A stretch of DNA of 7,617 nt from an uncultured Prosthecobacter sp. (GTDB lineage Bacteria > Verrucomicrobiota > Verrucomicrobiia > Verrucomicrobiales > Verrucomicrobiaceae), in contig CALDGV010000071.1 in NCBI GenBank assembly GCA_937941745.1, forward strand, positions 1 to 7,617, given 5' to 3'. Below, in pieces: positions 1 to 5,205 of the stretch. Under the pieces are notes generated by a model. That model worked only from the letters and a program-made list of their open reading frames with translations. It did no database searches and was not told where the DNA came from. Position 1 is the first letter of the stretch. Every line of letters starts with the position of its first letter. Both the position numbers and the translations under genes were made by a program.

Positions 1-387
1 CTTCGGCGGCTCGGTGCGCGGGTCCGGCGCCCCCATCTTCACCCACTCGACGAAATCGCTCACGACGTGGTCGGGAAGACGCTTCTTGGGCGGCATCTCG
101 ATCCCGTCGTAGCGCACGGCCTGCACGATGAGGCTTTCGTCCGGCTTGCCGGGAATCACAGCAGGCCCGGACTCGCCGCCGGCGATCATTTCGGAGGGCG
201 CATCCAGCAGCAGCTTGCCGCCGAGCTTCTTCGAGGTCTGGGAATGGCACTCATAGCACTGCTTCACCAGCACCGGGCGGATCTTCTGCTCGAAGAAGGC
301 CCGCTGGTCCGGCGTCATGTCCGCCCCAGCCGCGAGGAGGGCGGCCGAGGTGCTGAACAAACACAGAAGGGAGGCGGCGGGAGGCAT
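1..387 (-). CDS. Planctomycete-type cytochrome c (PSCyt1) secreted protein, N-terminal part
   Basis: This is a partial gene: 129 N-terminal codons are present and the frame is still open at the left edge. A hydrophobic stretch at residues 5-20, ending in Ala-rich sequence, looks like a Sec signal peptide. A single haem-binding CxxCH motif (CYECH) lies at residues 44-48 and is preceded by FFEQKIRPVL, which is typical of the PSCyt1 domain. Other family-like elements follow: GGKLLLD (56-62), a GKPDESLI segment (80-87), MPPKKRLP (98-105) with the likely distal haem Met98, and a DFVEWVKMGAPDPR end (111-124). In Planctomycetota and Verrucomicrobiota this module usually heads long periplasmic proteins with DUF1549 and DUF1553 domains of poorly known function. 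Those domains would lie outside the window, so the full architecture is inferred. The start is the first ATG after an in-frame TGA ten bases further upstream; no Shine-Dalgarno is visible. The gene is divergent from the hydrolase at 486, with a 98-base gap. Confidence 0.88.
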   Translation of the reverse strand, partial: MPPAASLLCLFSTSAALLAAGADMTPDQRAFFEQKIRPVLVKQCYECHSQTSKKLGGKLLLDAPSEMIAGGESGPAVIPGKPDESLIVQAVRYDGIEMPPKKRLPDHVVSDFVEWVKMGAPDPRTEPPK

Positions 388-485
388 GTCGGGTGCTCAA
401 TACGTGCCAGCCGTGCGGGCACTATCCGTCCGCAGGCATTCAGCGCGGGGTGGAAACAATCCCCCTCCAGCCTCGTAGAGAGCCC
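388..485. other. Divergent intergenic region with no clear promoter
   Basis: This 98-base gap separates the divergent cytochrome and hydrolase genes, so it should hold the promoters of both. I find no convincing -35/-10 pair in either direction. A short inverted repeat is visible (gtgcc at 404-408, ggcac at 418-422), but it is too short to call an operator. The bases just before the hydrolase ATG (gtagagagccc) are only weakly Shine-Dalgarno-like. Confidence 0.4.
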
Positions 486-2582
486 ATGCGCCTCACCGTC
501 CCTGCCCTCCTGCTCCTGACCGCCTGCCTTCAGGCCGCGCCTTATCCTGAAAAGACGCCCGACACTCCCGGCAACCGCATGCTGCAAAACTACTGGGAGC
601 GGCAGGTGCAGGACATCGAGGCCAACGGCGGCCTGAAGGACATCCGCAGCGCGGAAGACTGGAAGGCCAAGGCCCCTGAATACCGCCGCCAGCTCGCCGA
701 GATGCTCGGGCTCGATCCCCTGCCCCAGCGCACGCCGCTGCAGGCCACCAAGACCGGCGACCTGGCCGGCGAGGGCTGGCGCGTGGAAAAGATGCACTAC
801 CAGGCCGTGCCGGGACTCTATGTCACCGCCAACCTTTACCTGCCCGCCAAGGTCGAAAAGCCCCTGCCCGCCATCCTTTACGTCTGCGGCCATGCCAATG
901 TCATGAAGGACGGTGTCAGCTACGGCAACAAGACCGGCTACCATCACCACGGCATCTGGTTCGCCCGCCACGGCTACGTCTGCCTGATCATCGACACCGT
1001 GCAGCTCGGCGAGATCCGCGGCGAGCACCATGGCACCTACAGCAAGGGCCGCTGGTGGTGGTTCTCCCGCGGCTACACCCCCGCAGGCCTGGAGGCCTGG
1101 GCCGGCATCCGCGCCCTGGACTACCTGGAAACCCGCCCCGAGGTGGACAAGACCCGCTTCGGCGTCACCGGCCGCAGCGGTGGCGGCGCCTACTCCTGGT
1201 GGGTGGCGGCGCTGGATGAGCGCATCCAGGCGGCAGCGCCCACCGCCGGCGTGACCAACATGCGCAACCATGTGGCCGACGGCTGCATCGAGGGGCACTG
1301 CGACTGCATGTTCTACGTGAACACCTACCGATGGGACTACGACCGCCTCGCGGCCCTCGTGGCCCCGCGTGCCCTGCTCATCTGCAACACCGACAAAGAC
1401 CCCATCTTCCCCATCAACGGCGTCTTTGACATCCATCAGAAGGTCAGCCGCATCTACTCCCTGCTCGGCGCGGAGGCCAAGCTCGGCCTTCAGGTGGCCG
1501 AGGGGCCGCACAAAGACCTCCAGCCGCTGAACATCGGCGCCTTCCACTGGTTCGAGCGCCACCTCAAAGGGGCCGACCCCATGGCCGTCCTGGATGAGGG
1601 TGCCAAGAAGCAGCTCGAACCCGCGCAGCTGAAGGTTTTTGCCGAACTGCCCAAGGATGAAAAGAACACCACCATCGACCAGAGCTTCGTGCCGCAGGCT
1701 CCTGCTCCGGCGGTGCCCGGCTCCCAGGGAGAGTGGCACCAGCAGAAGGAGGCCTGGATGACGGCGCTGAAGGAAAAAGTCCTGGCCGGATGGCCCCGCG
1801 AGGCCGCCGCAGTCCAGCCCGGCAAGGGCGGCAGCAGCGACCGCGACGGCATCACCTTCACCGCCTATGACTTTGAGTCCGAGCCCGGCATCCCCCTCCG
1901 CCTGCACCTGGCCCACCGTGCCGGGCTGCGCCTGCAGGACCTGGAGCTTGTGGCCCTGAATGTGCTGGATGAGGGCGGCTGGCAGGATTTCTGCGCCACC
2001 TACCACTCCCGCTTTGGCAGCCTCATGGAGGGTGCTGCCGCCGCACAGCCCGATGAGAAGGCCTTCGAGAGCGAGAAAAAGATGTTCACCAGCTTCGCCT
2101 GGGGCATGGCCTACCTGGCTCCGCGCGGGGTCGGCCCCACGGCATGGACCGGCAGTGAAAAGGCCCAGACCCAGCGCCTGCGCCGCTTCTACCTGCTGGG
2201 CCAGACGGCGGACTCCATGCGCGCCTGGGACATCCGCCGCGCCGTGCAGGCCCTGCACAAGACCGCCGGCCTGGAGAAGACCCCGCTCTGGATTCAGGCG
2301 CAGCGGGACATGGCCGCCAACGCCCTCTACGCCTCCCTCTTTGAAGACGGCATCACCCGCCTCGACCTGCACGAGCCGCCCACCAGCCACATGAGCGGCC
2401 CCGCCTACCTGAACGTGCTGCGGCATCTGGACCTGCCTCAGGCCGCCGCGCTGGCGGCTGAGCGCACCCGCGTCGTCCTTTACACGGCTGATGAGAAGGC
2501 CTGGGCCTACCCTGCCGGCATCGCCCGCCTGCTGGGCCTGCCGGAAAAGCAGTGGCAGATCCGCAAGCCCGCCGCGCCCTGA
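486..2582 (+). CDS. Secreted two-lobed alpha/beta hydrolase (acetyl xylan esterase-like)
   Basis: This is a 698-residue exported hydrolase. I chose the ATG at 486 because it opens directly into a signal sequence (MRLTVPALLLLTAC...); the frame continues 31 codons further upstream but without signal-like sequence. Residues 100-365 form an alpha/beta hydrolase domain. It has an ILYVCGHAN strand (130-138, oxyanion-hole region), the nucleophile elbow GRSGGG with Ser231, a probable acid Asp305 in NTDKDPIFP, and His342 in EGPHKD. The Cys-rich segment CIEGHCDCMF (267-276) between strands resembles relatives I recall from planctomycetes and Verrucomicrobia. Residues about 455-698 look like a second, degenerate hydrolase lobe without a nucleophile elbow. 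The family is commonly annotated as acetyl xylan esterase or prolyl oligopeptidase-like, so the likely role is removing ester groups from plant or algal polysaccharide outside the cytoplasm. The substrate is not determined by anything visible. The gene is convergent with the DUF971 gene, 19 bases away, with no obvious terminator between them. Confidence 0.85.
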   Translation: MRLTVPALLLLTACLQAAPYPEKTPDTPGNRMLQNYWERQVQDIEANGGLKDIRSAEDWKAKAPEYRRQLAEMLGLDPLPQRTPLQATKTGDLAGEGWRVEKMHYQAVPGLYVTANLYLPAKVEKPLPAILYVCGHANVMKDGVSYGNKTGYHHHGIWFARHGYVCLIIDTVQLGEIRGEHHGTYSKGRWWWFSRGYTPAGLEAWAGIRALDYLETRPEVDKTRFGVTGRSGGGAYSWWVAALDERIQAAAPTAGVTNMRNHVADGCIEGHCDCMFYVNTYRWDYDRLAALVAPRALLICNTDKDPIFPINGVFDIHQKVSRIYSLLGAEAKLGLQVAEGPHKDLQPLNIGAFHWFERHLKGADPMAVLDEGAKKQLEPAQLKVFAELPKDEKNTTIDQSFVPQAPAPAVPGSQGEWHQQKEAWMTALKEKVLAGWPREAAAVQPGKGGSSDRDGITFTAYDFESEPGIPLRLHLAHRAGLRLQDLELVALNVLDEGGWQDFCATYHSRFGSLMEGAAAAQPDEKAFESEKKMFTSFAWGMAYLAPRGVGPTAWTGSEKAQTQRLRRFYLLGQTADSMRAWDIRRAVQALHKTAGLEKTPLWIQAQRDMAANALYASLFEDGITRLDLHEPPTSHMSGPAYLNVLRHLDLPQAAALAAERTRVVLYTADEKAWAYPAGIARLLGLPEKQWQIRKPAAP

Positions 2583-2601
2583 CAAAGGCCGCGGACAGAC
2601 C

Positions 2602-2907
2602 TCAAGCCGCCTGCTCGCCCAGCTCCCGCAGGTAGTCGAAGGTGTATAGGCCGGTGTTGTGCCCGTCGGTGAAGTCAAACTGGAGGGCATAGCTGCCCAC
2701 CTGCCGCCAGCCGCGCACCATCACCCCCGGAAAGCTCTTCTGGTCCGTGCCGCCGATGCGGCGGCCCAGCAGATCCCGCTCCCCGGTGTTCTCCGCGCTG
2801 GGGGAGGCGGCGCGCAGCCGCTCACAGGAGAGGTAATGCTCCTTTCCGTCCGCCCAGAGCAGGGCGATTTCACTGCCGATGAGTTCGATGCGTTCGAGAG
2901 GGACCAT
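2602..2907 (-). CDS. DUF971 (GBBH-like N-terminal domain) protein lacking the zinc cysteines
   Basis: This is a 101-residue soluble protein made entirely of one DUF971 domain (Pfam gamma-butyrobetaine hydroxylase-like N-terminal). Family marks are the WADG turn (18-21), an LR pair (31-32), a GERDLLGRR segment (42-50), VGSYALQFDFTDGHNTGLY (70-88) and the closing FDYLREL (90-96). In gamma-butyrobetaine hydroxylase this domain binds zinc through a C-x-C-x2-C triplet and a later His. Here the triplet positions read S35, S37 and N40 (in ASPSAEN), while His83 in DGHNTG is kept. DUF971 proteins occur alone or next to Mrp/ApbC-type iron-sulfur carriers, but no such neighbour is present, so the function stays open. 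The start is the ATG at 2907; a GGAG lies only two bases before it, too close to be a standard Shine-Dalgarno. The 358-base gap holding the 42-bp repeat array lies upstream. Confidence 0.85.
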   Translation of the reverse strand: MVPLERIELIGSEIALLWADGKEHYLSCERLRAASPSAENTGERDLLGRRIGGTDQKSFPGVMVRGWRQVGSYALQFDFTDGHNTGLYTFDYLRELGEQAA

Positions 2908-2985
2908 GACTCCGGGTTAGCGAGGGAATCCCCGACGGGCAAGGGATACCTGGGGGCGGCAGGCCAGAGGTGGGAAAGCCCAAAG
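2908..2985. other. Leader region between DUF971 start and the repeat array
   Basis: These 78 bases lie upstream of the minus-strand DUF971 gene and should carry its promoter, unless transcription arrives through the array from the DUF1080 gene. I see no clear sigma70-type hexamer pair. The stretch is G-rich on the plus strand, with several runs of three to five G. Nothing coding is supported here: the apparent reading frames crossing it only reflect the lack of stops in GC-rich sequence. Confidence 0.4.
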
Positions 2986-3242
2986 GCGCGCTGCATTTGG
3001 GCATCCTAAGTCTCCGGGGACTCACTTGCAGGCTGCATTTGGGCTTCCTGAGTCTCCGGGGACTTACTTGCGCGCTGCATTTGGGCTTCCCGAGTCTCCG
3101 GGGGCTCATTTGCAGGCTGCATTTGGGCATCCCGAGTCTCCGAAGGCTCATTTGCGCGCTGCATTTGGGCATCCCGAGTCTCCGGGGACTCACTTGCGCG
3201 CTGCATTTGGGCTTCCCGAGTCTCCGGGGGCCCGGAAGCGGG
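2986..3242. repeat. Tandem array of a 42-bp unit, six copies
   Basis: Units start with ctgcatttgggc at 2991, 3033, 3075, 3117, 3159 and 3201, exactly 42 bases apart. The first five are complete. The sixth matches for about 30 bases and then diverges (gggcccggaagcggg). Five bases of a unit tail (gcgcg, 2986-2990) precede the first. Units differ at a few positions: base 13 (a/t), 17-18, 27-28, 30, 33, 35 and 40-41. Units 1 and 3 end in agg; units 2, 4 and 5 end in gcg. Each unit contains a near-palindrome with consensus gagtctccggggactc at unit positions 18-33. Because 42 is a multiple of three and stops are rare, several frames stay open across the array, but none has protein-like support. The array lies downstream of the DUF1080 gene and upstream of the DUF971 gene, both on the minus strand. 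No function can be assigned. Confidence 0.95.
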
Positions 3243-3246
3243 CTTC
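3224..3246. repeat. Two adjoining short inverted repeats, possible weak terminator
   Basis: Two perfect 5-bp inverted repeats with 2-base spacers sit side by side. They are ccggg/cccgg (3224-3228 and 3231-3235) and gaagc/gcttc (3235-3239 and 3242-3246). They lie 20-40 bases past the stop codon of the minus-strand DUF1080 gene, where a terminator would be expected. There is no T tract, so intrinsic termination is doubtful. They also coincide with the point where the last 42-bp unit loses identity. Confidence 0.25.
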
Positions 3247-3265
3247 AGAGGGGCTGACCGGAGGT

Positions 3266-4048
3266 TCAGGCGTCCTTTTTCGCCTTGGCTTTGGCCTTGC
3301 CTTTGCCCTTTGCCTTGGGAGCGGGGGCCTCGATGATCTGGGCGTCGCTGGGAATGGGGTGGGTGGCGAAGTCGATGACACCGCCCTCAGGCAGCTCCTT
3401 GAGCCGCACGTCCTTGATGTGGACTTTCATGGCTGGGCCGCGGTGGATCTGGAAGGCCAGTAGGCCTTCGAGGGCGCGCTTGCCGGCATCAAAGTCTGTG
3501 AGCTCCATGGTGACCTTGCCGTCGATCTGGTGCACGAGGTGGTTCCCCCGGGCGATGATGGTGTACTCATGCCATTCGGCGATGTCGGCCTGCACGGGAT
3601 CGTGCTCGGAGGCCAGCCATTTGACGCCGGCGGGGTCAATGATGACACCCTGGCCGTTCTGGGCGACGATGCCGCGGCCGCCCTCCTCATACATCATGGC
3701 ACGGTAGGGGGCGTTGGGGTGGATGTCGCACTGGTAGCCGCGAACGGACCATGAGCGGTCCTTGTTTTCAGTGCTGCGATACTGGATGCCGGTGTTGTTG
3801 CCGCTCTGCTTGATGCGGGCCCTGAGCTCGAAGTTTTTGAGGATGCCGCCACGCCAGATGAGGAACTGGTTGTAGGCGAGCTGGTCGGGGCCGGTGGTGG
3901 AGCCGACGATTTCGCCATTTTCGACCTTCCAGAGCTCGGGATTGCCATCCCAGCCGGTGAGGTCGCGGCCATTGAAGAGGCTTTGGAAGCCCTCCTGCGC
4001 GCAAAGGGGGGCGGTGAGGAGGAGGGAGAGGAGAAGGAGGCGTTTCAT
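3266..4048 (-). CDS. Secreted DUF1080 / 3-keto-disaccharide hydrolase-type protein
   Basis: This is a 260-residue exported protein. The ATG at 4048 opens a clear Sec signal peptide (MKRLLLLSLLLTAPLCAQ), probably cut after the Ala at 17; the frame extends 42 codons further upstream but with no signal-like sequence. Residues 20-220 form one DUF1080 domain, a concanavalin-like beta-sandwich. Hallmarks are FNGRDLTGW (25-33), LWKVENGEIVG (39-49), GNNTGIQYRS (83-92), GYQCDI (104-109), YEEGGRGIV (120-128) and AEWHEYTIIARGNHLVHQIDGK (157-178). Members of this family have been assigned hydrolysis of 3-keto-glycosides, and the domain is strongly expanded in Planctomycetota and Verrucomicrobiota; the substrate here is unknown. 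The last residues (about 241-260) form a Lys/Ala/Gly tail that is not part of the domain. A GGG eight bases before the ATG is at best a weak ribosome site. The gene is divergent from sua5. Confidence 0.9.
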   Translation of the reverse strand: MKRLLLLSLLLTAPLCAQEGFQSLFNGRDLTGWDGNPELWKVENGEIVGSTTGPDQLAYNQFLIWRGGILKNFELRARIKQSGNNTGIQYRSTENKDRSWSVRGYQCDIHPNAPYRAMMYEEGGRGIVAQNGQGVIIDPAGVKWLASEHDPVQADIAEWHEYTIIARGNHLVHQIDGKVTMELTDFDAGKRALEGLLAFQIHRGPAMKVHIKDVRLKELPEGGVIDFATHPIPSDAQIIEAPAPKAKGKGKAKAKAKKDA

Positions 4049-4164
4049 GGTGGGCCCTGCATGAACGGGGCGGAAGGGCGGAAGATGGCGGCAAAAGCTG
4101 TGTCGAATCCGGCAAGCGCGGCCCTCTTGCCAAGTGCGCGGGGTGCACGTAAACATCGCCGCCC
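4049..4164. other. Divergent intergenic region between DUF1080 and sua5
   Basis: This 116-base gap must hold the promoters for the DUF1080 gene (minus) and for the sua5-murJ run (plus). One weak plus-strand promoter candidate is listed separately. No convincing minus-strand promoter, operator or hairpin is seen. Confidence 0.4.
4127..4155 (+). promoter_or_regulatory. Candidate sigma70-type promoter for sua5-murJ
   Basis: TTGCCA at 4127-4132 resembles a -35 element (five of six to TTGACA). After a 17-base spacer, TAAACA at 4150-4155 is a poor -10 (three of six). Transcription would begin about three bases before the sua5 ATG at 4165, which would give an almost leaderless message and fits the lack of a Shine-Dalgarno. 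Only the spacing and the -35 are good, so this is a weak call. Confidence 0.2.
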
Positions 4165-5196
4165 ATGCCCACACCCATCCTCCAGACTGACACCGGCCCG
4201 CTCATGCACCAAGCTGTGGAGGAGGCGGCCCGGCTGCTGCGGGCGGGGGAGGTGGTGGCGCTGCCGACGGAGACGGTCTATGGCCTGGCGGCGGACGCGC
4301 TGAACCCGCAGGCGGTGGCGAAGGTGTTTGAGGCGAAGGAGCGGCCGAGCTTTGACCCGCTGATCGTGCACCTGCCGAACAAAAAGATGCTGGAGGAGAT
4401 CGCGGAGATCCCGGAGGGAATCCGGCCGGTGGTGCAAAAGCTGACGGAGAAGCTGTGGCCGGGGCCGCTGACGATCGTGCTGCCGAAGAAGCCCTGCGTG
4501 CCGGACATCGTGACGGCCGGCCTGCCAAGCGTGGCGGTGCGGGTGAGCAAGAACGCGGTCTTCCGCCGGGTGGCGGAGGCGCTGGGCCGGCCGATCGCGG
4601 CGCCGAGCGCGAACCGCTTTGGCTCGATCAGCCCGACCTCGGCGAACGCCGTGGTGGCGGAGCTGGACGACCGGATTCCGCTGATCGTGGACGGCGGAGC
4701 CTGCCTGTGCGGGATTGAGAGCACGATCATCAAGGTGGAGCCGGGCACACCGAAGCCGATCATCACGATCCTGAGGCCGGGCCCGATCACGCCGGAGGAC
4801 CTGAAGGTGTACGGCCGGGTGGTGCAGGCGAAGCGGACGGTGGTGGACGAGGCGACGGAGGCCCCGGGCCAGCTGGCGAGCCACTATGCGCCGCGCACGC
4901 CGCTGCGCCTGCTGAGCAAGCCCAGCGACTTCAAGCCTGAGCCGGGCAAGCGCTATGCGCTGATGAGCTACCGGGGCGACTCCAGCGACGGCTACACGGA
5001 GCTGACGAACTGGGAGCACGTGCAGATCCTGAGCCCGGGCAAGGGCAAGCTGCCGGAGGCGGCGGTGCGCTTCTTCTACGTGCTGCGGGAGCTGGACAAG
5101 CTGGGCGTGGACGAAATCATCGCCGAGCCGATGTTTGAGCACGGCATGGGCATCGCGATGATGGACAAGCTGCGCCGGGCGGCGGTGAAACATTGA
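4165..5196 (+). CDS. sua5: L-threonylcarbamoyladenylate synthase (Sua5/TsaC, long form)
   Basis: This cytoplasmic enzyme makes threonylcarbamoyl-AMP from threonine, bicarbonate and ATP, the first step of the t6A modification at position 37 of ANN-decoding tRNAs; the TsaD complex then transfers the group. The 343 residues give the long Sua5 form rather than the roughly 190-residue TsaC. The YrdC-fold domain (about 15-205) has ALPTETVYGLAADAL (32-46), KERPSFDPLIVHL (58-70), KLWPGPLTIVL (96-106), SVAVRVS (122-128), the nucleotide-binding PSAN (147-150) with SPTSA (156-160), and CGIESTIIK (182-190). The linker PGQLASHYAPRTPL (234-247) matches the conserved Sua5 linker that closes over the active site. 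Residues about 248-343 are the Sua5 domain. The first ATG is kept because residues 1-14 fit the usual N-terminal strand; Met14 is an alternative. No Shine-Dalgarno is present. The murJ start codon lies nine bases past the stop, so the two are probably co-transcribed. Confidence 0.95.
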   Translation: MPTPILQTDTGPLMHQAVEEAARLLRAGEVVALPTETVYGLAADALNPQAVAKVFEAKERPSFDPLIVHLPNKKMLEEIAEIPEGIRPVVQKLTEKLWPGPLTIVLPKKPCVPDIVTAGLPSVAVRVSKNAVFRRVAEALGRPIAAPSANRFGSISPTSANAVVAELDDRIPLIVDGGACLCGIESTIIKVEPGTPKPIITILRPGPITPEDLKVYGRVVQAKRTVVDEATEAPGQLASHYAPRTPLRLLSKPSDFKPEPGKRYALMSYRGDSSDGYTELTNWEHVQILSPGKGKLPEAAVRFFYVLRELDKLGVDEIIAEPMFEHGMGIAMMDKLRRAAVKH

Positions 5197-5205
5197 CCTT
5201 CCCGC

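Noticed and set aside
404..422. Operator-like inverted repeat gtgcc/ggcac between divergent genes
   Set aside because: Five-base arms with a nine-base spacer are expected by chance in GC-rich sequence; no regulator gene is nearby.
67..519. Plus-strand open frame opposite the cytochrome gene
   Set aside because: The opposite strand encodes a signal peptide and CxxCH with PSCyt1 features; this frame has no recognisable content and runs into the hydrolase start.
315..2690. Very long minus-strand open frame (791 codons) opposite the hydrolase gene
   Set aside because: Low-complexity Gly/Ala/Val/Leu/Gln composition with no recognisable domain. It also overlaps the cytochrome and DUF971 genes. 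It is a GC-rich antisense shadow of a gene with a clear triad and signal peptide.
2870..3193. Repeat peptide fused to the DUF971 gene
   Set aside because: The open minus-strand frame crossing the array and entering the DUF971 start is in a different frame from DUF971, and another frame stops inside the first unit, so no in-frame fusion exists.
2986..3242. CRISPR array
   Set aside because: The repeats are directly contiguous 42-bp units with no unique spacers and no cas genes nearby.
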